Source: an uncultured Pseudomonadota bacterium | GTDB lineage: Bacteria; Desulfobacterota_B; Binatia; UBA9968 | Assembly: GCA_946478635.1 (NCBI GenBank) | Contig: CAMLCX010000047.1 | Span: 1-16,203, forward strand | DNA: 16,203 nucleotides | Direction of reading: 5' to 3' | Shown: piece after piece, positions 5,784 through 15,100 of the stretch | How the letters are laid out: each line of letters opens with the position of its first letter | Numbering within the stretch: the first letter of the stretch is position 1 | The notes under the pieces: model-generated | Told to the model about the DNA's origin: nothing | Database searches by the model: none | The model's input: the letters and a program-made list of their open reading frames with translations, nothing else | Program-made: the position numbers and the translations under genes

Positions 5784-8321
5784 TTACACTTGGGCGAGCA
5801 CTTGCCGGAGAAAATGCCCGGTTGCGGATGCAGCTATACTGGCGATCATTTCTGGCGATCCCTGGGCAATCAGCTCGCCGCCTCTTTCGCCCCCTCCAGG
5901 ACCCAGGTCAATGACGTAATCCGCGCTTTTGATGACGTCCAAGTTATGCTCCACGATGACAATCGTATTCCCCAGGTCAGTCAAACGGTGCAGCAGCTCC
6001 AGGAGCGTTTTCACATCTTCGAAATGCAGACCGGCCGTCGGCTCGTCAAGTACGTAAAGCGACCGACCCGTTGATCGCCGTGCCAGTTCGCGCGCGAGCT
6101 TGACGCGCTGGGCCTCGCCGCCCGCCAGAGTCGACGCAGGTTGGCCAAGCTGCAGATAACCCAGCCCGACCTCGCGCAAGGTGCGCAAGCGATCGTGGAT
6201 CGCGGGAATGTGAGCGAGCAACTCCAGCGCTTGATCAACGGTCAAATCCAAAATATCCGCGATGCTCATTCCCTTGTACTTGATGTCCAGAGTTTCGCGG
6301 TTATAGCGCCGTCCCTTGCATACCGCGCAAGTCACATAAACCTCCGGCAGAAAATACATGTCGATGCGCGTAACACCCTCGCCGCCACATGCTTCGCAGC
6401 GCCCGCCGCTCGCGTTGAAAGAAAACCGTTCGCTGCCGTAGCCGCGCACGCGCGCCTCCGGTAGCTGAGCGAAAAGCGCGCGCAAATGATCGTACAGACC
6501 CGTGTAGGTCGCGGGATTGGACCGCGGCGTGCGGCCGATCGGACTTTGGTCGACGCCGATTATCCGAGTAATATTTTCCCAACCGGCAATCTCCGCGCCG
6601 CCGCAAGCATGGTCTTTCCGGCGCTGCAATCGCGCCAACACGCCGGCGTAAAGCACTTCCATCACCAGAGTGCTTTTGCCCGATCCCGAAACGCCGGTGA
6701 CACAGGTCAGGACACCGATCGGAATATCCACGGTTAGATTTTTGAGATTACGCGCGTTGGCCTTTCGCACCCTTAGAAATTGACCTGAGTCGGCGCGCCG
6801 TTGTCGTGGCATCGAAACCTTCGCTTGGCCAGACAGATAGCGCCCGGTAAGCGATTGCGGGTTGCGGCCAATCTCCTCCGGCGTTCCGTGCGCAACGACT
6901 TCGCCGCCGTGGACACCCGCCGCCGGCCCCATGTCGACCAAATAATCCGCTTCCAGCATCGTTTCGCGGTCGTGCTCGACGACCAAAACCGTATTGCCCC
7001 CATCGCGCAGCTGCTTCAACAATTGGAGCAGTTTAGCGTTGTCCTTCTGGTGTAAACCGAGACTCGGCTCGTCGAGCACATAAAGAACTCCCGCCATGGC
7101 TGAGCCGATTTGTCTTGCCAGGCGCGCCCGTTGCAGCTCTCCTCCTGAAAGCGTCACTGTCGGCCGATCGAGGCTCAGATATTCGAGACCCAGCTCAGCC
7201 AACACGCGAAGGCGACGAACCAATTGCTCGACGATTTTTTGACCGACGATTTTTCGCTCCTCGCCGATCGTCAGCTTCGAAAAAAACGCCAGCGCTTCAC
7301 AAACCGGCCAGGAAGCAACCTCGACGATATCGCGCCCGGCGACGCGCACTGCGCGGCTTTCTTTCCTGAACCGTGAGCCGCCGCACTCGGGGCACGGCGC
7401 CGTGGCGCTATCATCGCGTCTTGTCCTATCGTGTCCGCCACGGGCGGGGGCGACCCTCCCCAGTCCGTTGCAACCCGGACAGGCGCCTTGCGGGCTATTG
7501 AACGAAAACAGGCTCGGCGTAATCTCCGGCATGGCCGTGCCGCAATGGACACAAACCAATCGCAAACTGAACAGGACTTCACGGTCGGACGGAGTTTCGT
7601 TGCTGCCGAATATTTGAATCCTGACAAGCTGCTCGCCATGGCGCGACGCGACTTCCAGCGAATCCGCCAGCCGTTTCTCGATCCCCTGACGCACAATCAA
7701 GCGATCGATTACGAGATCGAGCTGCCGCACCGCGCCGATATCGAAGTCCGCTTCATCCCCAAGCTCGCGCATCTCACCATTGATCATGACTCGGGCAAAA
7801 CCCTGGCGAGCAAATTCACCGAAGAGTTTTTTAATATCGGCCCCGGCAGATAGCGACACAGGCGCCAAGACGACAATGCGTGTTTGCGCCTCCAAGGCAA
7901 GCACCTGATCGACGATCTGCTCGATGGTATGCGCGGTGATCTCGTTTCCACAGGTCAGGCAAAACGGCTGCCCGACTCGGGCGAAGAGCACGCGCAAATA
8001 ATCGTGAATATCGGTAAGCGTGCCGACCGTCGAGCGAGGACTCGCCAAGCCTGGTTTTTGTTGGACGGCGATGGTCGGAGAAAGGCCGTCGATGCTGTCG
8101 ACGTCAGGCTGTTCGAGCCGTTGGAGGAGCTGGCGGGCATCCGCGCCAAGCGACTCGAGATAACGGCGCTGGCCTTCGGCATAAATCGTATCGTAGGCTA
8201 ACGAAGATTTTCCCGAACCCGATACCCCGGTAATGACCACGAAACGGCCGCGCGGGATTTCCAGCTCGATGTTTTTAAGGTTATGAACCCGGGCGCCCTT
8301 GATGACGATATTGCCGTCCAT
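5784..8321 (-). CDS. uvrA: UvrA, excinuclease ABC subunit A (short form lacking the insertion domain)
   Basis: An 845-aa ABC-type DNA damage sensor of nucleotide excision repair that loads UvrB at lesions. First ATPase half: Walker A GVSGSGKSS (32-40), UvrB-binding region (about 115-255), cysteine pairs C257/C260, C281/C284 and C310/C313, signature LSGGELQR (391-398), Walker B VLYVLDEPS (412-420). Second half: Walker A GVSGSGKST (543-551), zinc module C642/C645 and C665/C668, signature LAGGEAQR (732-739; Ala replaces the usual Ser), Walker B SLYVLDEPT (754-762). Ordinary UvrA is about 940 aa. Here only 25 residues separate C284 from C310, so the insertion domain (about residues 287-398 in the Geobacillus protein) is absent. 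The UvrB-binding domain is kept, unlike UvrA2-type paralogues. The start lies 8 bases after the phosphomannomutase stop, so co-transcription is likely. Whether it is the genome's only UvrA cannot be seen. Confidence 0.95.
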   Translation of the reverse strand: MDGNIVIKGARVHNLKNIELEIPRGRFVVITGVSGSGKSSLAYDTIYAEGQRRYLESLGADARQLLQRLEQPDVDSIDGLSPTIAVQQKPGLASPRSTVGTLTDIHDYLRVLFARVGQPFCLTCGNEITAHTIEQIVDQVLALEAQTRIVVLAPVSLSAGADIKKLFGEFARQGFARVMINGEMRELGDEADFDIGAVRQLDLVIDRLIVRQGIEKRLADSLEVASRHGEQLVRIQIFGSNETPSDREVLFSLRLVCVHCGTAMPEITPSLFSFNSPQGACPGCNGLGRVAPARGGHDRTRRDDSATAPCPECGGSRFRKESRAVRVAGRDIVEVASWPVCEALAFFSKLTIGEERKIVGQKIVEQLVRRLRVLAELGLEYLSLDRPTVTLSGGELQRARLARQIGSAMAGVLYVLDEPSLGLHQKDNAKLLQLLKQLRDGGNTVLVVEHDRETMLEADYLVDMGPAAGVHGGEVVAHGTPEEIGRNPQSLTGRYLSGQAKVSMPRQRRADSGQFLRVRKANARNLKNLTVDIPIGVLTCVTGVSGSGKSTLVMEVLYAGVLARLQRRKDHACGGAEIAGWENITRIIGVDQSPIGRTPRSNPATYTGLYDHLRALFAQLPEARVRGYGSERFSFNASGGRCEACGGEGVTRIDMYFLPEVYVTCAVCKGRRYNRETLDIKYKGMSIADILDLTVDQALELLAHIPAIHDRLRTLREVGLGYLQLGQPASTLAGGEAQRVKLARELARRSTGRSLYVLDEPTAGLHFEDVKTLLELLHRLTDLGNTIVIVEHNLDVIKSADYVIDLGPGGGERGGELIAQGSPEMIASIAASATGHFLRQVLAQV

Positions 8322-8329
8322 GGGCAGGA

Positions 8330-9685
8330 TTACTGAAGGTCGAACTCCCTAAGCTTCCGCTCGACCAACGCGCGGTACTCATTGAGCTTCGCGATCGTCT
8401 GCGCTTCGAAGCGCAAGACCAGCGCGGGCTGGGTGTTGGAGGCGCGGATGAGCCCCCAGCCCTCGGGAAACCGCACCCGGACACCGTCCAGATCGATCAC
8501 ATCGTAATACTTGCGAAAATATTTGGTGGCCTTTTCGGCGATCACGAATTTCCGCTCGTCCGCGCAGTCGACGCGAATTTCTGGCGTGGAAAAGCTCGGC
8601 GGCAAATCTGCCAGTAGGGTTGACAGCGGCTTGCCGGAATTGGCGAGAATCTCGAGAAGTCGAAGGGAGGCATAAATCGCATCGTCATAGCCGAAGTAAC
8701 GTTCCTTGAAAAACATGTGGCCGCTCATTTCACCGGCGAGAAGCGCCTGCGTTTCTTTCATCTTGGCCTTGATCAAAGAATGGCCGGCCTTCCACATGAT
8801 CGGGTTGCCGCCATTTTTCGCGACGTCGTCGTACAAACGCTGCGAGCATTTCACTTCGGAAATGACCGTCGCTCCCGGGTTGCGTTTAAGCACGTCTCGG
8901 GCAAACAAAGTGAGCAGTTCATCGCCCCAGAGAATATCGCCCTTTTCATCGACCACACCAATACGGTCGGCGTCGCCGTCGTAGGCGATGCCGACGTCGG
9001 CTTTTTCCTTCTTCACCCTTTCGATCAGCATTTCCAGGTTCTCCGGCACCGTCGGGTCCGGATGATGAAACGGAAAGTCCGCGTTGGGCTCACAGGCGAT
9101 CTCCCAAATCGTGCAACCGAGCTGCCTAAAAATCGGTGGTGCCACGGGACCCCCGACGCCGCTGCCGGCGTCGATGACTACCCTTAGCGGACGCGACAAC
9201 TTCGGGACATCGGTCAGCAGGTGACGATGATAGGGCGGGACGATCTCGTAACGTTCGACTTCTCCGCCCGGTTTTTCGCGGCAATCGTTCCGTTCCATCC
9301 GCGCGCGAATTTCCTGAATCTGCTGGCCGTAAAGAGTGTCCTTGCCGAAGCAAATTTTAAATCCATTGTATGCGGACGGATTATGACTCGCGGTAATCTG
9401 GATGCCGCCGTCGAGGTCCAGATGAAAGAGCGAAAAATAGAGCAACGGCGTCGGGCACACGCCGATGTTATAGACATGCAACCCCGCCGAGGCCATGCCG
9501 GCGATCACCGCCTCGGCATAAGCATCGGACGTTGCTCGGCAATCTCGCCCCACCGCTGCTCGTTTGCCGCCCACGGCGGCGATTGCTGCGCCGTGCACTT
9601 TGCCGAGCAACAGAGCGAAATCCGCGTCGAAATCTCTTTGCGCCAAACCGCGGATGTCGTACTCGCGAAATATCGCTGGATTCAC
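8330..9685 (-). CDS. algC: Phosphomannomutase/phosphoglucomutase
   Basis: A 451-aa alpha-D-phosphohexomutase that interconverts mannose- or glucose-6-phosphate and the 1-phosphates, supplying sugar nucleotides for LPS and exopolysaccharide. All four active-site loops are visible: the phosphoserine loop TASHNPSAYNG with Ser100 (98-108), the metal loop DGDADR (236-241), the sugar-specificity loop GEMSGH (318-323), and the phosphate-binding loop RASNTQP (414-420). GEMSGH and the following FFKERYFGYDDAIY closely resemble bifunctional AlgC-type enzymes. The frame extends upstream to 9895, but that would overlap pdxA by 70 codons with an unfamily-like Arg/His-rich sequence. I choose GTG 9685, which starts the normal N-terminus (NPAIFREYDIRG) and forms a GTGA overlap with the pdxA stop. 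The symbol is by resemblance; manB is an alternative name. Confidence 0.95.
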   Translation of the reverse strand: MNPAIFREYDIRGLAQRDFDADFALLLGKVHGAAIAAVGGKRAAVGRDCRATSDAYAEAVIAGMASAGLHVYNIGVCPTPLLYFSLFHLDLDGGIQITASHNPSAYNGFKICFGKDTLYGQQIQEIRARMERNDCREKPGGEVERYEIVPPYHRHLLTDVPKLSRPLRVVIDAGSGVGGPVAPPIFRQLGCTIWEIACEPNADFPFHHPDPTVPENLEMLIERVKKEKADVGIAYDGDADRIGVVDEKGDILWGDELLTLFARDVLKRNPGATVISEVKCSQRLYDDVAKNGGNPIMWKAGHSLIKAKMKETQALLAGEMSGHMFFKERYFGYDDAIYASLRLLEILANSGKPLSTLLADLPPSFSTPEIRVDCADERKFVIAEKATKYFRKYYDVIDLDGVRVRFPEGWGLIRASNTQPALVLRFEAQTIAKLNEYRALVERKLREFDLQ

Positions 9686-10695
9686 TTCTGTTTCCGCCGC
9701 GACCGCGCCAAACGCGCAGCCAACAGAATGGCTTCCTTCATGCTGGTTGCGTCCGCCTTGCCGGTTCCGGCGATATCGTATGCCGTGCCGTGGTCGACCG
9801 AGGTTCTGATGAACGGCGGCCCGAGGGTCAGAGCCACGCCGCCGAAGAAATGATGCAGCTTCAGCGGAATGAGCCCCTGGTCGTGATACATGCAAACGAC
9901 CGCATCGTAATCACCGCGCGCGGCGTGGTGAAACAGGCTGTCCGCCGGAAACGGTCCTGTGGCGCCGATGCCGCGCCGCCGCGCTTGCCGCACGGCCGGC
10001 GCAATCACTTCGATTTCTTCGCTGCCGAAGATGCCTTCTTCTCCGCCGTGGGGATTCAAGGCCGCCACGGCGATGCGCGGGCGCGCGATTCCGAAAAATT
10101 CTCGGAGCCCGCGCTGGGTCAATTCCAAGGTGGTCTGAATATTCTCGCGCGTCAAATTGCGCGCCACCCGAGTGAACGGGATGTGGCCCGTCACCGGCAC
10201 GACGCGCAGCTTGGCGCCCATGAGCATCATGCGGCACTCCGGGGTGCGGCTGAGCTCTGCCAGGAGCTCGGTGTGGCCGGGATAATGATAGCCCGCGTCA
10301 ATTAAAATACTCTTGCTGATGGGCGCGGTGGCAATCGCGTCGACGACTTTCGACAGCGCCAGTTTCGCCGCGACTCGAATATAACTAAAGGCGCCGTGCC
10401 CGCCGGCCTTTGATGGATGCGCGGGCCGTGACTCCCGGGGCGTTAACGCTGACAGCGAGCAAACCACATGCGCAGCGGGATGGTTGAGCATCGGCAAAAG
10501 CTGCTGCCCGGGCTGCCAGCAAATGAGTTTTGGCGAATTCCTTCGTCGGGCGCGCTGCAATACTCCCCAGTCTCCCAGAACCAGCGGTCGCGCGAATCGC
10601 TTAATGACCGGATCGGCAAGCGCCTTGAGAATGATTTCCGGGCCGATTCCCGACGGATCGCCCATGGTTACCGCGATAATCGGTTTAGGCGCCAT
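9682..10695 (-). CDS. pdxA: 4-hydroxythreonine-4-phosphate dehydrogenase PdxA
   Basis: A 337-aa enzyme of the DXP-dependent pyridoxal phosphate pathway. It oxidises 4-phosphohydroxy-L-threonine; the product decarboxylates and is joined with DXP by PdxJ. Family motifs are AVTMGDPSGIGPEI (9-21), TAPISK (123-128), YPGHTELLAE (138-147), the metal-ligand histidines H171 (TGHIPF), H216 (NPHGGEEG) and H271 (YHDQGLIPLK), and the C-terminal TSVDHGTAYDIAGTG (298-312). ATG 10695 gives the standard MAPKPIIAVTMGDP start; the frame also opens at TTG 10755, which is less likely. It lies about 70 bases after surA and overlaps the phosphomutase start by 4 bases. The pairing of surA and pdxA also occurs in E. 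coli, where the two are adjacent. Its product PLP is the cofactor of the two cysteine desulfurases in this window, though they are in a separate operon. Confidence 0.97.
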   Translation of the reverse strand: MAPKPIIAVTMGDPSGIGPEIILKALADPVIKRFARPLVLGDWGVLQRARRRNSPKLICWQPGQQLLPMLNHPAAHVVCSLSALTPRESRPAHPSKAGGHGAFSYIRVAAKLALSKVVDAIATAPISKSILIDAGYHYPGHTELLAELSRTPECRMMLMGAKLRVVPVTGHIPFTRVARNLTRENIQTTLELTQRGLREFFGIARPRIAVAALNPHGGEEGIFGSEEIEVIAPAVRQARRRGIGATGPFPADSLFHHAARGDYDAVVCMYHDQGLIPLKLHHFFGGVALTLGPPFIRTSVDHGTAYDIAGTGKADATSMKEAILLAARLARSRRKQK

Positions 10696-10764
10696 GGATG
10701 TGAGAAATTTCGCGGGCCGGATAATGACGGCACTACCGGCGCATCGGGTCTGCAAGACAAGGAA

Positions 10765-12069
10765 CTAAGGTTTTTTGGATGAAAACGGATTGAGCGAATC
10801 AAGAATATTGGAGACGACTCCCTTTTCGGATTCTTTCGGCGCCGGCGACAAGACATCCGGCGCATCGTCCACTGTCTCGGTTGTAAAGAGCGGGACGCCC
10901 AACACACTGACGATGCTCTTTCCACGCAGCGGACTCTTCGGATCATCTTCCTCAAAAGGAGTTTCCTTGACGATATACGAAAGCGGGTTCAGGTAACTTA
11001 GGAAGGTCCGGTCCTCCCGCCGAGTGGATCGCGTCGATTTCGCCATCAGACTATCGACCGTGCCTTCTTTTGAATCTTCCGGTTTGAAAACGACACCAGC
11101 GACCTTGATGTCGACCCGATGCTTGCGTCGAAGATCGGTTTTGACCCATTTGGCAAAACGCTCTTCCAGAGCCCTATTGGTCAATTCTTCCTTGATGCGC
11201 GGCGCGACGCTGCTCAGCGGCAGGAGAGTACCGGCATCCCGCCCTTCCAATTTGACGATATGCACGCCCATGCTGGTGCGAAAAGGCTCGCTGACCTGAC
11301 CCACAGACAATTTCTGAAACGCCACGTCTTCGATTCCGGCAATTAAAGTTCCACGATTGACCCAGCCGATCTCGCCGCCTTCGGCTTGTCCGGCGCCCTG
11401 CGAAAATTCCTGCGCCAAAGTTGCGAAGTCTTCACCGGCGGCAATGCGTTTGTGGAGCTCTTTGCCTTTCGCCATCACGCTTTGCACAGTTTCGGGCGGC
11501 GCATTTTCGGCTAAACTGAGCAAAATATGGCGGATGCGGGCGCGATCATTGTTTCTGAACTTGCTTGAGTTAAGCTTGTAATAGCGCTCGACGTCGTCGT
11601 CGCTGATGGTGACTTTTCTTCTCACTTGACGGTCGACCAGATCGCTTTTCTCTATTTCTGCTTTGACCGACGCTTTATAACCCGCCAGAGTTTGATTTTC
11701 TCGACTGAGGGCGGCTTTAAGATCTTCATCCGAGAGCCGGTTATTTTTCTTGACTTGCTCGATATACTGATCGACGTCAGCGTCGCTGACGATAATACCC
11801 GCCTCGCGCACCTCCGCTTCGAGCAGCTTATCGGTAATAAATTGCTCGAGAACTCCTTTGTCCCTGGCGTCGATTTGTTTAAGGTCACCGGACGGGAAAG
11901 AGCGGCCAAGTTTGGTTTTCGCGTAGCTGTTGATGTTCGAGAGGGTGTAGGGCTCGCCGTCGATCACGGCAATTAATTGCTCGATCACGGCTGCGTGAGT
12001 CGTATGAGGAACGGCGCAGAGGAAAAATAAATACGAGATAATTCCGACGGATCGTCTCAGCATGGGCAT
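10765..12069 (-). CDS. surA: SurA-like periplasmic peptidyl-prolyl cis-trans isomerase (parvulin)
   Basis: A 434-aa exported protein. Residues 1-26 are a signal peptide (basic MLRRS, hydrophobic core IISYLFFLCAV, probable cleavage after THA). Residues about 30-165 form the helical SurA N-terminal chaperone domain (IAVIDGEPYTLSNI...FITDKLLEAEVREAGIIVSDADVDQYI). One parvulin domain spans about 175-277, with ARIRHILLS, EFSQGAGQAEGGEIGWV and GVHIVKLEGR. E. coli SurA has two parvulin domains; one is common in other lineages. Residues about 330-434 are a polar, probably disordered tail that I do not recognise. The family folds outer-membrane proteins in the periplasm, consistent with a diderm cell. 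It follows mfd after a 104-base gap and precedes pdxA by about 70 bases. Alternative names are PrsA-like foldase or PpiC; SurA is favoured by domain order and the pdxA neighbour. Confidence 0.88.
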   Translation of the reverse strand: MPMLRRSVGIISYLFFLCAVPHTTHAAVIEQLIAVIDGEPYTLSNINSYAKTKLGRSFPSGDLKQIDARDKGVLEQFITDKLLEAEVREAGIIVSDADVDQYIEQVKKNNRLSDEDLKAALSRENQTLAGYKASVKAEIEKSDLVDRQVRRKVTISDDDVERYYKLNSSKFRNNDRARIRHILLSLAENAPPETVQSVMAKGKELHKRIAAGEDFATLAQEFSQGAGQAEGGEIGWVNRGTLIAGIEDVAFQKLSVGQVSEPFRTSMGVHIVKLEGRDAGTLLPLSSVAPRIKEELTNRALEERFAKWVKTDLRRKHRVDIKVAGVVFKPEDSKEGTVDSLMAKSTRSTRREDRTFLSYLNPLSYIVKETPFEEDDPKSPLRGKSIVSVLGVPLFTTETVDDAPDVLSPAPKESEKGVVSNILDSLNPFSSKKP

Positions 12070-12173
12070 GGCCGTTTACCTTTGACTCCTGAGATCATGA
12101 AAACAGGTACCATACTACCCCGTAAAAGCCAACCTTGTGACCGGCAAAAGCCACGCGAAAACATCGGTCATCG
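12070..12173. other. mfd-surA intergenic region, possible promoter region
   Basis: At 104 bases this is the largest gap in the right-hand gene array. It carries a possible -10-like TAGTAT on the minus strand but no matching -35 that I trust. AAGGT lies about 10 bases before ATG 12069 and AGGAG further upstream. An 8-base direct repeat (AAAAGCCA at 12124-12131 and 12146-12153) is present. No terminator is evident after mfd. Confidence 0.3.
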
Positions 12174-15100
12174 CTAGGGGTGCAGTTCCAAGGGTGAGAA
12201 ATGTTGCACCGCGACGGTTTCCCCAACCGTGCGCAAGAGCCCCTCAACTTCATCCATTAACGCCGACCACTCTAAATCTTTGGGCGCGAATGACAACCGG
12301 CCATCGGGGGCCAAGCGAAAACGATTTTTTTGCTTGTGAATCAGCTCCAGCAATTTCTCCACCTGTACCGGAGACTCTGGGTGGAAGAGCAAAAATACTT
12401 TGCCGTCCGAGAAGCTGATTTGCTGTACCAAATATTCCTTTAGAATGCGGCGCAAGTTCATCACCAAAAAAAGATTCTCGACGACATCACTGTAGGCGCC
12501 GAAACGATCTTTGATCTCCTCCTTAAGCTCTTCCAGCTCCGCGGCATTTCTGAGAGATGCCAGACGCTTGTAAAAATAGAGGCGTTGGTTGGCATCCGGG
12601 ATATAGTTATCAGGAAAATACGCGGCAATGCCGAGGCGGATCTCCGGTTCCACTTCAGGTAAGACCGCTTCGCCTTTGAGCTCTTTCACCGCGTTTTCCA
12701 TCATCTCGGTGTAAAGCTCAAAGCCTACCGCGGTGATCTGTCCCGACTGCTGCGCGCCGAGCAAATTGCCGGCGCCGCGGATTTCCAAATCGTGCAACGC
12801 CAGTTTAAAGCCGCCGCCCAGGCCGTCGATTTCCTGCAGCGCGCGCAGCCGCTTCTCGGCATCGGGCGTAATCGCTTTCTCGCCCGGGATAAGCAGGTAC
12901 GCATACGCATGGCGGTGCGAGCGGCCGACCCGGCCGCGCAGCTGGTAGAGCTGCGCGAGGCCGAATTGGTCGGCGCGGTTGATGATAATCGTGTTGGCGT
13001 TGGGAAAATCAAGGCCCGATTCAATGATCGCCGAGCAGACCAGCACCTGGGTTTTGTTCTCGAAGAACTCCACCATGACCTTTTCAAGTTCCCTCGGCCG
13101 CATCTGCCCGTGCGCCACGGCCATTTTGGCTTCGGGAACAAGGTCGGCGAGTTTCAGCGCCAGGCGCTCAATGGTTTCAACCCGATTGTGAAGAAAGAAG
13201 ACCTGTCCGCCGCGCTCGAGCTCGCGCAGGATCGCGTCGCGAATCAAGCGCTCATCGTAACGGGTCACGTAAGTCTGGATCGCCAAGCGGTCCACCGGCG
13301 GCGTTTCGATGATGCTCAAATCGCGGATGCCGACCAGGGACATGTGCAACGTGCGCGGGATCGGCGTCGCCGTAAGGCTGAGCACGTCGACGAGCTGGCG
13401 CATTTTCTTTAGCCGTTCCTTATGCACGACGCCGAAACGGTGCTCTTCGTCGATGATGACGAGCCCGAGGTCTTTGAACTCCACGTCTTTTTGCAGCAGG
13501 CGATGGGTGCCGATGACGATGTCGACCTTGCCCTTGGCGGTCTCCTCCAGGATCTGGCTCACCTCTCGCGCGGTGAGAAAGCGGCTGACCATTTCAATGC
13601 GCACCGGATGATGGCGGAAACGATGGCGAAAGGTGTGCAGGTGCTGCTGGGATAAAATCGTCGTTGGCGCCAGCACCGCAACCTGTTTGCCGCCCTCCAC
13701 CGCAAGAAATGCGGCGCGCATGGCCACTTCGGTCTTACCGTAGCCGACATCGCCGCAGACCAGCCGGTCCATCGGCCTTTTCCCTTGCATGCCGGCCAGG
13801 GTGTCGTCGATGGCGCGCTGCTGGTCGGGGGTCTCTTCGAATTCGAATGCCGCTTCGAACTCTTTATACATATTATCCGGCGCGGCGAACGCCGTGCCCG
13901 CGCGCGCCTCGCGGAGCGCGTAGAGCTGGACCAGTTCTTCCGCCATCGCCAGGATCGACTTGCGGGCCTTTGCCTTGACCTTTTCCCAAGCGGTCCCGCC
14001 CAGGCGATCCAACACCGGCGCGGCGCCGTCGCCGCCGATGTATTTCTGCACCATGTTGATGCGGTCCACGGGCAGATACATGCGATCGCCGCCGGAATAT
14101 TCCAGGTGGAGAAACTCGCCTTCGACGTCCGCGACTTTCATGAACTTTAGACCGCGATAGACGCCGATGCCGTGATCGAGGTGAACCACGTAGTCGTCCT
14201 GCTTGAGCTCGCTCAGGCTGGTCAGAAAGTGGCTCGGATAGTTTTTCCCGGCGGACGCCGGCTGGCGCTTGCGCGTGCCGAAAATCTCGTCGAAGGTAAC
14301 GAGAACCAGACGCGCTTCCGGCAGGCGAAAACTTTGATTCAGTTGTCCGCACACGATCGCCCGGTGAAAATCCGCGCGCATCAAAAGCTCGCGCACGGGG
14401 CCGTCGATGAGCGGCACATGAAGATCGTAATGGCCGAGGAGCTCGCCCAGGCGCGCCGCGTCGCCGCGCGTCGGCGCTACGAAAACCACCCGCTCCGCGT
14501 GCCATGCCCTCAACCGCTCGACCAACGGCGCCAGTGACGCGTCTTTACCGTGCAGCGCGGTTTCCTGACGCAGGTCCGCCGTCAGATAAGATTCCACATC
14601 GAGGGTCGACGCTTGAGCTTGCCCAGAGGCCGCCATCACCGTCAACGATTCTCCCTGCACAACAGAAAACGGCTCGAGCGCGGCGCGCCATTGATGCTCG
14701 TTCAAGTAGAGATCTTCCACCGGCGCGACCAGCCGATGCTCCTCCCGGGCGTGCTGATGGCGCTCCCACGCCACCCGGCCGAACCGCTCCGCTTCCGCTT
14801 CCACGCGGTCGGCGCCGTCAAGCCAGATCAGCGTCTGGTCGGGCAGATACGAAAATATCGGCACCAGCCCCGGGCTAAAGTAAGGAACTAAAAATTCCAT
14901 TCCGGGATAGGGAATGCCGGCGCGCAAAGATTCCAGCAAATGATTTTTTTCCCGGCGATCGACTTCAAGTTCGATGGCCCGCTGATCCAGACGGCGCAGC
15001 GCTTCGTCCAGGGCGGTCCCTCTCAGCGAAAAGTCTTTCATCGGCAGCAGCAGCATTTCTTCTTGAACCCGCTCAGTTCGCTGGGTGGAGGGGTTGAACT

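Noticed and set aside
9686..9895. 70-codon N-terminal extension of the phosphomutase frame
   Set aside because: It overlaps pdxA coding sequence and is Arg/His-rich without family similarity; GTG 9685 gives the normal N-terminus.
9532..10305. 257-codon plus-strand ORF
   Set aside because: Antisense to pdxA and the phosphomutase; Arg/Ala-rich shadow translation with no recognisable motif.
12124..12153. Direct repeat AAAAGCCA twice, 22 bases apart, in the mfd-surA gap
   Set aside because: Eight bases twice is close to chance in this context, and the copies are not placed like operator half-sites.
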